From contig DCJK01000042.1 in the NCBI GenBank assembly GCA_002320005.1, positions 1 to 64,000 of the forward strand: 64,000 nucleotides of DNA, read 5' to 3'. Positions within the stretch are counted from its first letter, which is position 1. Each line of letters opens with the position of its first letter. Below, one piece after another: positions 1 to 7,630 of this stretch. A model generated the notes under the pieces. It made no database searches. It was not told the DNA's origin and saw only the letters and a program-made list of their open reading frames with translations. Origin of the DNA: Firmicutes bacterium UBA1702 (lineage in GTDB: Bacteria > Bacillota > Clostridia > Peptostreptococcales > Anaerovoracaceae). A program made the translations under genes and the position numbers.

Positions 1-1523
1 AAGTCAGCAGAAGCCATAGTAGTGTGGAAGCTTCAGTAATGGAAGTGGAGCGAAGGGCTGAACAATTCAAGAGTCAAATGGACTTGCAAAAGTAAGTACT
101 CATGTCTGACGAGGAAGATAGTAGCGAAGACGTAACGGAGAGAAGCTTCCATAGGAGGTAGGATTTAGAGAGTGCGAAGCATAACGAAGAAAGGAGACAA
201 ATCTATGTCACAACTGTTAGAGGAGATTCTCAGCAGAGAAAATATGAGACTTGCATACAAGAAGGTCAAAGCCAATAAGGGTGCAAGTGGAATCGATGGA
301 ATTAACATAGAGGAAATCGACGACTATCTCAAAGAAAACTGGGTAAATATCCGAGACAAAATCCGAGAGAGAAAGTACAAGCCAAAACCGGTAAGACGAG
401 TAGAAATACCAAAACCGGATGGAGGAGTACGAAATCTTGGAGTACCGACGGTAGTAGACAGAATCATCGAGCAGGCAATTGTGCAAAGACTGACGCCGAT
501 AGTTGAACCACACTTTAGTGAGTACAGCTATGGGTTCAGACCAAATCGCAGGGCTCAGCAGGCGATTGTGAAACTACTGGAATACTTCAATGATGGATAC
601 ACTTATGTAGTGGATATCGACCTCGAAAAGTTCTTCGACAATGTACCACAGGACAAACTTATGACATTAGTGGGGAAACTCATACAAGACCCTGATACCG
701 AATCACTCATTAGGAAGTACCTTAATGCAGGAGTAATGGTAAGGGGCAGATATGAAGAAACCAACAAAGGAACCCCGCAAGGTGGCAATCTTTCACCGCT
801 GTTAAGCAACATAATGCTTAATGAACTGGATAAGGAATTAGAAGCCAGAGGACTGCACTTTGTAAGATATGCAGATGACTGTGTGATAGCAGTAGGAAGT
901 AGTGCAGCAGCTAACAGAGTAATGCACACAATTACAAAGTGGATAGAGAAGAAGCTTGGGCTAAAAGTGAACGCAACCAAAACAAAGGTTACGACACCAA
1001 GCAAGCTGAAATATCTGGGTTTTGGATTCTGGAAAGGAACAGAGGGCTGGAAGGCAAGACCACACAAGGATTCAATTAAAAGGTTTGAAAGAAAGCTGAA
1101 ACAGCTGACGAAAAGAAGCTGGTCAGTGAGTATGGACTACAGAATTGAGAAACTCAATCAAGTCATACGTGGATGGATAAACTACTTCAGAATCGGAAGT
1201 ATGAAGAAAAACCTCATCAGAATAGATGAACATCTGCGTACAAGAATGAGAATTGTCATATGGAAACAGTGGAAGAAAAGTGGAAAACGCTATTGGGGAT
1301 TGAGAAAACTGGGAGCACCCGAATGGATGGCAAAACAGTCTGTTGGACTTGGAGACCACTATCAGGCGGTGGCAAAGACAACAGGACTACACCTCATTAG
1401 CAAAGAAATCCTCGCAAAGCGAGGACTTCTCAGTTGTTTAGATTATTATTTGAATTGAACCGCCGTATGCCGAACGGCACGTACGGTGGTGTGAAAGGGG
1501 CTACTAGTTAGCCCCTATTCGAT
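1..1523 (+). mobile_element. Group II intron (class IIC type), 5' end outside window
   Basis: A self-splicing retroelement made of a ribozyme with a reverse transcriptase inside it. The first ~170 bases resemble the conserved upstream ribozyme region of such introns. After the ORF lies a domain V-like hairpin (about 1457-1490) and then a domain VI-like hairpin with arms GGGGCTA and TAGCCCC. The sequence ends in ATTCGAT at 1523, a typical intron 3' end. The encoded protein lacks an endonuclease domain and resembles class C intron proteins. Class C introns usually insert just after terminator hairpins. The 5' boundary and target site lie left of the window, so the interrupted locus is unknown. 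Confidence 0.85.
205..1458 (+). CDS. ltrA: Group II intron reverse transcriptase/maturase
   Basis: Intron-encoded protein of 417 residues that reverse-transcribes the intron RNA and helps it splice. An N-terminal RT0/finger region (KANKGASGIDG, then VRRVEIPKPDGG) is followed by the RT palm with GTPQGG and the catalytic YADD at about residues 222-225. A thumb/maturase X domain (KLNQVIRGWINYFRIG) follows. No HNH endonuclease domain is present, which fits class IIC proteins such as the Geobacillus GsI-IIC enzyme. The ATG at 205 is preferred because AAGGAG lies just upstream at 191-196; an in-frame start at 172 has no such site. The ORF is intact and ends just before the domain V hairpin. Confidence 0.9.
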   Translation: MSQLLEEILSRENMRLAYKKVKANKGASGIDGINIEEIDDYLKENWVNIRDKIRERKYKPKPVRRVEIPKPDGGVRNLGVPTVVDRIIEQAIVQRLTPIVEPHFSEYSYGFRPNRRAQQAIVKLLEYFNDGYTYVVDIDLEKFFDNVPQDKLMTLVGKLIQDPDTESLIRKYLNAGVMVRGRYEETNKGTPQGGNLSPLLSNIMLNELDKELEARGLHFVRYADDCVIAVGSSAAANRVMHTITKWIEKKLGLKVNATKTKVTTPSKLKYLGFGFWKGTEGWKARPHKDSIKRFERKLKQLTKRSWSVSMDYRIEKLNQVIRGWINYFRIGSMKKNLIRIDEHLRTRMRIVIWKQWKKSGKRYWGLRKLGAPEWMAKQSVGLGDHYQAVAKTTGLHLISKEILAKRGLLSCLDYYLN

Positions 1524-1746
1524 CGGCTTCAGCGCATTGATGATTTTTAACAGACGTGCAAATCAGAAATGCAGGCATGGGGACCGTAATTTCCGGCGCG
1601 TAGGGAATTATGCATAATAAGCAGGCATAAAAAGCGCCTTTAGGCGCAGATGGAAACAAGATTTATAGGACCGGTTCATACTGCTGGTTTGACTGGCGGC
1701 TCTGATAAAGCGCTGACGGCATGAATACAAAGAACAGGGAAAATCA
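1524..1746. other. Non-coding gap between intron and coaD
   Basis: No convincing gene is visible. A short open stretch from 1525 to a stop at 1615 could be the tail of a gene split by the intron, but it resembles nothing I recognise. A GCGCC-TTTA-GGCGC hairpin at 1634-1647 is preceded by five A on the plus strand, so it has the form of an intrinsic terminator for minus-strand transcription. No minus-strand gene feeds it inside the window. Confidence 0.5.
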
Positions 1747-1775
1747 TTGCAAAGAACAGTTCATTATGCTAAAAT
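1747..1775 (+). promoter_or_regulatory. Sigma-A-type promoter of coaD
   Basis: TTGCAA at 1747-1752, a 17-base spacer and TAAAAT at 1770-1775. It lies 28 bases before the coaD start codon, with GGGAGGAAGG as ribosome binding site in between. Confidence 0.7.
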
Positions 1776-1803
1776 ATAAGGCAAAGAATTGGGAGGAAGG
1801 ATT

Positions 1804-2289
1804 ATGAAGACAAAGGCGCTGTATGCTGGTTCCTTTGACCCGCTTACATTGGGACATTTAGACATTATAGAACGAGCGGCCAACCTCTTCGATCAGGTGG
1901 TAATCGGTGTAGTGGTGAACCTTGAAAAGAAAACCATGTTCACCTTTGAGGAACGCATGGAAATGATTAAGGAAGCCACCGCCCATCTTGAAAATGTTAC
2001 AGTGGACATGTGTGACGGACTGCTGGCTGATTTTGTAAACAAAAATAAGTTTAACGTGGTCGTAAGAGGGCTGAGAGGTATGAGCGATTTTGACTCTGAA
2101 CAGCAGATGGCCCAGCTGCATCGTTACCTGTACGAGAATAATACCGAAACAGTATTTCTGATGGCAGATTCCAAATACGCCTTTATCAGTTCCACAATGG
2201 CTAAGCAGGTCATTTCTCTGGGAGGCAGGGGTGAAAACCTGGTACCGCCCTGCGTATTAGAAAAAATGAAAGGAAGATTGAACAAGTAA
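1804..2289 (+). CDS. coaD: Phosphopantetheine adenylyltransferase
   Basis: Transfers AMP from ATP to 4'-phosphopantetheine to give dephospho-CoA, the penultimate step of coenzyme A synthesis, in the cytoplasm. The 161-residue protein has the usual family length. It starts MKTKALYAGSFDPLTLGH, with the nucleotidyltransferase (T/H)xGH motif as TLGH, and the C-terminal ISSTMAKQ signature is present. The ATG at 1804 follows a strong GGGAGGAAGG site; an upstream in-frame start at 1789 would overlap that site. The next gene's ATG overlaps the coaD stop (TAATG), suggesting translational coupling. In many Firmicutes rsmD precedes coaD; here the intron or unseen sequence occupies that position. Confidence 0.95.
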   Translation: MKTKALYAGSFDPLTLGHLDIIERAANLFDQVVIGVVVNLEKKTMFTFEERMEMIKEATAHLENVTVDMCDGLLADFVNKNKFNVVVRGLRGMSDFDSEQQMAQLHRYLYENNTETVFLMADSKYAFISSTMAKQVISLGGRGENLVPPCVLEKMKGRLNK

Positions 2290-2858
2290 TGGAAGATACG
2301 ATGAAAGTTTTAAAATTACTGGAAGAACTGGAAGATATAGTTGATGAAGCCACCGGTCTTCCTTTGTCAAACAAGATCATGCTGGACGCAGAGGAAATAT
2401 TTCAGATTGTCAGGGAAATAAGACTGGCGCTGCCGGATGATGTTCAGCAGGCAAAGTGGATCAGAGACGAGAGAGACAGAATACTGGCAGAAGCCAAGGC
2501 GGAATACGAACGAATCATAAGAGAAGCCAAAAAGCAGGCCGATTATCTTGTTGAAACAGATGATATAACTTTAAGGGCAACCAAGCTTGCCGCAGAGATA
2601 AAGCAGGACGCCGAGACTCATGCAAGAGTTATGCGCATGAGAACTTACGATTATGTGGATAAGATGCTTTATGACATGCAGGGCAAAATGGATGAGCTCA
2701 ACATGAAGTACTTTGGTGAAATGTACACCAGTCTGGAAAACACTTTCAATTCCATAAACGAGGTTCTGGCATCCAACAGAGAAGAAATGAAAAATCTGGC
2801 ATATAAGACCCAGAATGAAGTTGAATCAGGAACCTTTGCGCCAAGTGAAGAAGAATAG
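2289..2858 (+). CDS. Coiled-coil protein, clostridial coaD-linked family
   Basis: Cytoplasmic protein of 189 residues with no signal peptide or membrane segment. Most of residues 55-170 is charged, heptad-like helix rich in Glu, Lys, Ala and Arg, resembling the stalk of ATP synthase subunit b or DivIVA-like proteins. Relatives downstream of coaD in clostridia are often named ATPase on weak grounds, with no experimental function known to me. Its ATG overlaps the coaD stop. A second in-frame ATG at 2301 has GGAAG five bases upstream and matches the usual family start (MKVLKLLEELEDIV), so the true start may be 2301. A strong terminator follows. Function unknown. Confidence 0.75.
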   Translation: MEDTMKVLKLLEELEDIVDEATGLPLSNKIMLDAEEIFQIVREIRLALPDDVQQAKWIRDERDRILAEAKAEYERIIREAKKQADYLVETDDITLRATKLAAEIKQDAETHARVMRMRTYDYVDKMLYDMQGKMDELNMKYFGEMYTSLENTFNSINEVLASNREEMKNLAYKTQNEVESGTFAPSEEE

Positions 2859-2868
2859 AAAAGATACA

Positions 2869-2904
2869 GGATGTCCGGGAAACTCCCTCAGACATCCTTT
2901 TTTT
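2869..2904 (+). terminator. Intrinsic terminator after the coaD operon
   Basis: GGATGTC at 2869-2875 pairs with GACATCC at 2891-2897 and is followed by seven T. It separates the coaD pair from ylbJ. Confidence 0.9.
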
Positions 2905-2946
2905 CGCTGTGGAATAAAGCCTTGATTTTATGAATAGAATTGCAAC

Positions 2947-3855
2947 ATGAGAATGAGCAATTATCATAAAAACAGGTGCATAGCCATACTGGCAGCTGCT
3001 TTTGCCATGGCCATGGTTATATTTCCGGATATAACCGAGGAAGGATCCAAAACTGCAATAATAATATGGGCGAACTCTATAATCCCCGTACTGCTTCCGT
3101 TTTTCATTTTTTCGGAATTTATAAAAAACACGGGAAATCTGCAAAGCCTGCCGCCGGGAATATATCCTTTTGTGATGGCTTTTCTGTCGGGTTATCCCAT
3201 GGGAGCCAAGGCGGTGGGAGATTTTGTAAGAGAAGGAAGACTTACCGCAGAGCAGGGACGCTTTGTGTTGAGTTATTCTCTTGTCACAGGCCCGGCTTTT
3301 ATAATATTTACGGTAGGTACTTTCATAGGAAGCAGGGAAGGCGCGCTTATTGTTGCGTCAGCTCATTATGGAGGAGCGCTTTTAAACAGTCTGCTGTACA
3401 TGTCGGAAAAAGGGAAAATGCGTAGCAAAGGGACCGTAATTCCGGGGGGAAGCAGTGACTATCTGGAAAACTTCAGCAGAGCCATAGGTGCAGGCTTTAA
3501 AGATATGGCAATGATTCTGGCGTATCTTATGTTTTTTACCATAGGCATAAATTTAATGGAAAAAGCCGGATTATCAGCTATTATACATAATCAAGCTGCA
3601 TCAGCCTGTCTGAAAGGCATAATGGAAATGACAATAGGAACAAACATGGTAGGACTGTGCGATATAAGTATGGCATATAAAGTTATTATGGCATCAGCAC
3701 TGGTATCCTTCGGCGGGCTTTCTGTAATAGGTCAGTCCATGTCAATGACAAGGGGTTCAGGTCTGGGACTGAGGGAGATAATATCAATAAAGGCAACTCA
3801 CTGCATTATTGCCGTAATTCTTGCTGCATTATTTGTTAATATTGTGGTATTATAA
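2947..3855 (+). CDS. ylbJ: Sporulation membrane protein YlbJ-like
   Basis: Polytopic membrane protein of 302 residues with about eight hydrophobic segments and a Gate (nucleoside recognition-like) fold. The SGYPMGAK motif at about residues 79-86 and the C-terminal SALVSFGGLSVIGQ are characteristic of YlbJ, which in Bacillus is made in the mother cell and needed for heat-resistant spores. It is shorter than the ~400-residue Bacillus protein; the central loops are compact. No Shine-Dalgarno is evident before the ATG at 2947 (another ATG is at 2953). GAATAAA at 2912-2918 and AATAGAAT at 2933-2940 loosely resemble a sigma-E promoter and would give an almost leaderless transcript. That promoter is inference. 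The end lies four bases before the tmcAL start. Confidence 0.85.
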   Translation: MRMSNYHKNRCIAILAAAFAMAMVIFPDITEEGSKTAIIIWANSIIPVLLPFFIFSEFIKNTGNLQSLPPGIYPFVMAFLSGYPMGAKAVGDFVREGRLTAEQGRFVLSYSLVTGPAFIIFTVGTFIGSREGALIVASAHYGGALLNSLLYMSEKGKMRSKGTVIPGGSSDYLENFSRAIGAGFKDMAMILAYLMFFTIGINLMEKAGLSAIIHNQAASACLKGIMEMTIGTNMVGLCDISMAYKVIMASALVSFGGLSVIGQSMSMTRGSGLGLREIISIKATHCIIAVILAALFVNIVVL

Positions 3856-3859
3856 TTTT

Positions 3860-5047
3860 ATGAAAATGAAAAGCGTAGGAATAACAGCAGAATATAATCC
3901 TTTTCATAACGGTCATCTGCACCACCTCAGACGTTCCATGGAAGAAAGCGGGGCGGAGGTTTCAATAGCCGCCATGAGCGGATATTTCCTTCAGAGAGGG
4001 CAGGCATCCATAGCTGATAAGTGGCAGAGAGCTGAGGCTGCCGTAAAATGCGGTGTGGACCTTGTGGTTGAAATACCGGCGGTCTTTGCGTGCAGTTCGG
4101 CGGGATACTATGCCTCAGCAAGTGTTGAAATTCTTGAAAATCTGGGAGCAGACTTCATTTCCTTCGGAAGTGAATCGGGAAATATAGAAGAACTTAAAGC
4201 CATTGCCCGGGAAATAAAGGACAATAGAGGGCATATAGAGGATTGTATCCGAGACGCTGTAAAAAAAGGAATATCATATCCAAGGGCCAGAAGCGAGACA
4301 ATCTGTCAGCTACTGGGTAAAGAGGCAGAGAAGATTGTGGAAAGCCCAAACAATATACTGGCACTGGAGTATATAAATGCAATGAGAACAGCACAGCCGG
4401 TTGCAGTGGCAAGGACAGGACCGGGATACAATGACAGATGTCCCGATGAGGAAATGGCTTCTGCCACGGCCATAAGATATCTTTTAAGTGAAAAAAAAGA
4501 TATTTCAGCATTCTTACCTCCTGAATCGGCAGAGGTTTTTGCCGGAGTACAGAGTCCTTCAGATGATATATTTTTTGAACTGCTGAGATATAAAATCCTC
4601 TCATCTGAGGCATATATTCTGGAAAAAGCTCCTTCGGGAGGAGAGGGCCTTGGAAATAAGCTGAAAAAGTGTCTCAGAAGCTGCAGCAATATGGAAGAAC
4701 TGGCAGATTCCATGAAATCCAAAAGATATACCAGAACAAGGATAGACAGATTTCTTCTTCAGGTTCTTCTGGGCATAGAAAAAGATACTGAATATAACAG
4801 CTATATTAGAATTCTGGCATTTAGCGAAAAAGGAAGCACTTATCTAAAAGAAGTGAAAAAATCCGGACGATGTGCTTTGCCTGTAATTACAAATATAAAT
4901 AGAGAAGCTGCGGCATATCCGGAAATAAGAAACACCTTGGAGAAAGATATTCTGGCTGCTGATTTGTACAATATTGCGGCAGAAAGAGATTTGTACACCT
5001 TTTCGGAATATCTCAGAAAACCCTTTTACAACAAAGGGAAAATTTAG
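3860..5047 (+). CDS. tmcAL: tRNA(Met) cytidine acetate ligase
   Basis: Enzyme of the TmcAL family (formerly YlbM), which uses acetate and ATP to form N4-acetylcytidine at the wobble position of elongator tRNA-Met. The 395-residue protein begins MKMKSVGITAEYNPFHNGH, with the nucleotidyltransferase HxGH motif as HNGH near residue 16. SGYFLQRGQ and DLVVEIP follow, as in the family. The start at 3860 is chosen because homologues begin here; the longer in-frame ORF from 3821 would overlap the end of ylbJ. The ylbJ-tmcAL neighbourhood matches ylbJ...ylbM of Bacillus. A terminator follows within 15 bases. Confidence 0.9.
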   Translation: MKMKSVGITAEYNPFHNGHLHHLRRSMEESGAEVSIAAMSGYFLQRGQASIADKWQRAEAAVKCGVDLVVEIPAVFACSSAGYYASASVEILENLGADFISFGSESGNIEELKAIAREIKDNRGHIEDCIRDAVKKGISYPRARSETICQLLGKEAEKIVESPNNILALEYINAMRTAQPVAVARTGPGYNDRCPDEEMASATAIRYLLSEKKDISAFLPPESAEVFAGVQSPSDDIFFELLRYKILSSEAYILEKAPSGGEGLGNKLKKCLRSCSNMEELADSMKSKRYTRTRIDRFLLQVLLGIEKDTEYNSYIRILAFSEKGSTYLKEVKKSGRCALPVITNINREAAAYPEIRNTLEKDILAADLYNIAAERDLYTFSEYLRKPFYNKGKI

Positions 5048-5060
5048 GCAGAAAAGGCAG

Positions 5061-5088
5061 AAAACCCTTGCAATAGCAGGGTTTTTTG
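5061..5088 (+). terminator. Intrinsic terminator after tmcAL
   Basis: AAAACCC at 5061-5067 pairs with GGGTTTT at 5079-5085. An inner TGC/GCA helix closes an AATA loop, and the T-run continues to 5087. Confidence 0.85.
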
Positions 5089-5139
5089 TTTATACTATTT
5101 AAGGTTAAACTGTTATATAAATTATATGGAGGAATAGAT

Positions 5140-6342
5140 ATGAAAGTTTTAGTTATCAACTGCGGAAGTTCTTCGCTTAAGTACCAGGTTCTTGACATGA
5201 CAAACGAATCTCTGCTCTGCAAAGGTCTTGTAGAAAGAATCGGAATGGATGGTTCCGTTATCACACACGAAAAAATAGGAACAGACAAAGTTAAAACAGA
5301 AGTGCCTATGAAGGATCATAAGGATGCTATCGAACAGGTTCTCAATGCCATTCAGGATCCTGAACATGGAGTTGTAAAGTCCATGGATGAGATCGGAGCA
5401 GTAGGACACAGAGTAGTACATGCCGGAGAAAAATTTGCATCCTCAGTACTTATCACAGAAGAAGTTATCAAAGCTCTGGAAGAGTGCGTGGAACTGGCAC
5501 CGCTTCATAATCCGCCTAACCTTTTAGGTATTGCAGCATGTCAGGAACTCATGCCGAATACACCAATGGTTGGAGTTTTCGATACGGCTTTTCATCAGAC
5601 TATGCCGCCTGAATCATACATATACGCTATTCCTTACGAATATTATCAGAAGCACGGAATCAGAAGATACGGATTCCACGGAACTTCACATAAATATGTT
5701 GCAGAAAGAGCAGCAAAGATGCTCAATGTAAATCTGGATGACCTTAAACTGATTACATGTCACCTTGGTAACGGTGCATCAGTTTCTGCTATCAAGAGAG
5801 GTAAATGTATAGATACATCCATGGGATTTACTCCTCTTGAAGGCCTTGTAATGGGAACCAGATGCGGCGACATTGACCCTGCAATTGTAACTTACATCAG
5901 AGAAAAAGAAAATCTCCCTCAGGGTAAGGCCAACGAGATATTAAACAAGAAATCAGGTGTTCTCGGCATTTCCGGAGTTTCCAGTGACTTCAGAGATATT
6001 GAAGAAGCAGTTGCAGAAGGTAACGAAAGAGCAGCCCTTGCACTGAAGGTATTTGCCCATAAGGTAAGATTCTATATCGGTGCATATATTGCAGAAATGA
6101 ATGGCGTTGATGCCATCATCTTTACTGCAGGAGTAGGTGAGAATGACGTTACCATGAGAGAAATCATCTGCAATAACTTGGGCAATCTTGGAATCAAGTT
6201 GGATCCTGTAAAGAACAAGGTAAGAGGCAAGGAAGTTGACATAGCCACAGAAGATTCAAGGGTAAGACTTCTCCTCATCCCTACAAACGAAGAGCTTATG
6301 ATTGCAAGAGATACATTCAATATCGTTACAGGCAGAATGTAG
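5140..6342 (+). CDS. ackA: Acetate kinase
   Basis: Interconverts acetyl phosphate plus ADP and acetate plus ATP, giving the ATP of fermentative acetate formation. The 400-residue protein has full family length. It opens with MKVLVINCGSSSLKYQ, the first ASKHA phosphate-binding motif, and contains FDTAFHQTMP, YGFHGTSHKYV, HLGNGAS and the C-terminal FTAGVGEND motif. The ATG at 5140 follows ATGGAGGAATAG. It stands alone between a terminator and the rpmF promoter; pta, its usual partner, is not in the window. Confidence 0.97.
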   Translation: MKVLVINCGSSSLKYQVLDMTNESLLCKGLVERIGMDGSVITHEKIGTDKVKTEVPMKDHKDAIEQVLNAIQDPEHGVVKSMDEIGAVGHRVVHAGEKFASSVLITEEVIKALEECVELAPLHNPPNLLGIAACQELMPNTPMVGVFDTAFHQTMPPESYIYAIPYEYYQKHGIRRYGFHGTSHKYVAERAAKMLNVNLDDLKLITCHLGNGASVSAIKRGKCIDTSMGFTPLEGLVMGTRCGDIDPAIVTYIREKENLPQGKANEILNKKSGVLGISGVSSDFRDIEEAVAEGNERAALALKVFAHKVRFYIGAYIAEMNGVDAIIFTAGVGENDVTMREIICNNLGNLGIKLDPVKNKVRGKEVDIATEDSRVRLLLIPTNEELMIARDTFNIVTGRM

Positions 6343-6353
6343 TAAAATTTCTG

Positions 6354-6383
6354 TTGACAAAGGCACCGGTTAAAGTATATACT
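6354..6383 (+). promoter_or_regulatory. Promoter of rpmF
   Basis: TTGACA at 6354-6359 and TATACT at 6378-6383, spaced by 18 bases (TATATA at 6376 would give 16). It lies about 90 bases before rpmF. Confidence 0.7.
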
Positions 6384-6470
6384 TAAGTGGTTGATATACA
6401 TTTGTCAGCAGATATTAAAATTGAGAATATTAACTTCACATAGAAGTGTACTTGTAAGGAGGTGTAAAAC

Positions 6471-6647
6471 ATGGCAGTACCTAAACGAAAAACTTCAAAA
6501 GCCAGAAGAGATAAGAGAAAATCCGCTAACATGAAGATGACCGCACCTGGACTTTCAATCTGTCCTCAGTGTCATGAACCTAAACTCCCTCATAGAGTTT
6601 GCCCTAACTGCAATTACTATGACGGTAAAGAAATCGTACAGGCTTAA
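6471..6647 (+). CDS. rpmF: 50S ribosomal protein L32
   Basis: A 58-residue component of the large ribosomal subunit. The sequence MAVPKRKTSKARRDKRKS is the basic N-terminus of L32. It is followed by a zinc ribbon with four cysteines (CPQC...CPNC), so this is the zinc-binding form. AAGGAGGTG lies nine bases before the ATG. In many Firmicutes rpmF follows yceD (DUF177) and precedes plsX; here it follows ackA with its own promoter and terminator, and neither neighbour is present. Confidence 0.97.
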   Translation: MAVPKRKTSKARRDKRKSANMKMTAPGLSICPQCHEPKLPHRVCPNCNYYDGKEIVQA

Positions 6648-6660
6648 TATGGATTTTGAG

Positions 6661-6689
6661 ACGGCAGCCGAAGGCTGCCGTTTTTTTTT
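6661..6689 (+). terminator. Intrinsic terminator after rpmF
   Basis: ACGGCAGCC pairs with GGCTGCCGT across a GAA loop and is followed by nine T. Confidence 0.95.
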
Positions 6690-7026
6690 GTAAAATAATC
6701 CTCGTGTTTTGGCGGAGGTGATCAGATATTTTTCGCCATACCTTTGTCGTGTTTTTCCCTCAGCCGGTAGAGGCCAATGTAGCAGCTCGCCTCCGGATCT
6801 ACCTTATTTGCTGTCCCGGGCAGGGTTTAAAATACCCTTTTTAAATCGCCGATTCCAAACTGTGCCCGGCCTCCGCCACAGTTTTTTCCAATATCTTTTT
6901 CTTTGCTAACAGTCCCATAGTGTGTACATCCTTATAACAAGGCTGCTTCTGTGAAGTCATATATGCGATATGATTCCTACATGTGACTTCGCACCGGAAT
7001 TTATCATAGAGCCTTCAACACGGGTC
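6690..7026. other. Structure-rich intergenic region, no clear gene
   Basis: About 340 bases without a convincing protein. GGCGGAGG at 6711-6718 can pair with CCTCCGCC at 6870-6877, enclosing an inner stem (GGTAGAGGC at 6766-6774 with GCCTC and TACC at 6789-6803) and a GGGT/ACCC hairpin near 6823-6838. Further right, GAAGTCA near 6955 pairs with TGACTTC near 6982. On the minus strand a 25-codon ORF (6918 down to 6841) begins ATG with AAGGATG upstream. It may be a structured RNA, a decayed element or a leader. See findings. Confidence 0.35.
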
Positions 7027-7055
7027 TTGACAACAGAAAATTAAAAGACTAAAAT
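7027..7055 (+). promoter_or_regulatory. Promoter of the marR-ABC operon
   Basis: TTGACA at 7027-7032, a 17-base spacer and TAAAAT at 7050-7055. The palindromic operator begins 12 bases downstream, over the expected transcription start. Confidence 0.85.
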
Positions 7056-7066
7056 ATTTGTCATCA

Positions 7067-7095
7067 TACAATTATTAACAATGTTAATAATTGTA
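7067..7095. promoter_or_regulatory. MarR operator: 29-bp perfect palindrome
   Basis: Arms of 14 bases (7067-7080 and 7082-7095) are exact reverse complements around a central A at 7081; the arm core is ACAATTATTAACA. It overlaps the expected start of transcription and lies 59 bases before marR. MarR dimers bind such palindromes and repress their own operons, so this is very probably the autoregulatory site. Confidence 0.85.
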
Positions 7096-7153
7096 CCTGA
7101 AAATAATAGTTTCAGGAGCAGAAAAATATTTAATTAAGAAGGGAAGATTTTAA

Positions 7154-7609
7154 ATGACGAAGGAGCAACTGGAGTTTTTAAATATCATGACCGAATTGCG
7201 AAAACTGAATATATCCAGCATGTTACCGGAAATAACCATGGGAGAGTTTGATATCCTCAAGCGGATTGAAGATGTGAAAGGTGAAGACGGGCGTGCTCGC
7301 ATATCATGCGTAGTCAGAAGCATGTGCATGCCGCCTCCGGCAATATCACGAGCTATGGGCATCCTGGAAACCAAAGGATATATCCGGCGTGATGTGGACA
7401 GAAGGGACCGCAGAAATACATTAGTGGAGATTACAGCTTCAGGTGAAGCTTTGATTAAGGAAGTTGATGCGATTATGGAAGAGTTTGCCGATGCTGTATT
7501 CGGTAATATGGGGGAGGATATAATGCAGAAACTCAACGCATATCTTAGACAATTTGCTGAGACTTCCAAAGCAGAAGTGGCTAAAAGAAAATACAAGGGC
7601 AACAGATAA
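7154..7609 (+). CDS. MarR family transcriptional regulator
   Basis: A 151-residue winged helix-turn-helix repressor. The recognition helix region (PPPAISRAMGILETKGYIRRD, about residues 56-76) and the wing with DRRDRRNTLVEIT are visible, flanked by helical dimerisation segments. It is the first gene of an operon with two ABC half-transporters. It probably represses them and is released by a toxic ligand; the ligand is unknown. GAAGGGAAG lies upstream of the ATG. The next gene starts 21 bases after the stop. Confidence 0.93.
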   Translation: MTKEQLEFLNIMTELRKLNISSMLPEITMGEFDILKRIEDVKGEDGRARISCVVRSMCMPPPAISRAMGILETKGYIRRDVDRRDRRNTLVEITASGEALIKEVDAIMEEFADAVFGNMGEDIMQKLNAYLRQFAETSKAEVAKRKYKGNR

Positions 7610-7630
7610 AATCAAAAGGAGTAATAAAGT

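Noticed and set aside
603..1067. Minus-strand ORF of 154 residues inside the intron reverse transcriptase
   Set aside because: It is the antisense shadow of a well-conserved RT domain, with no ribosome site or recognisable domain.
6709..6909. A 66-residue plus-strand ORF after rpmF
   Set aside because: Its start is TTG without a proper site, the composition is atypical (many Arg, Phe, Ser, Pro), and it overlaps stable stems; more likely non-coding.
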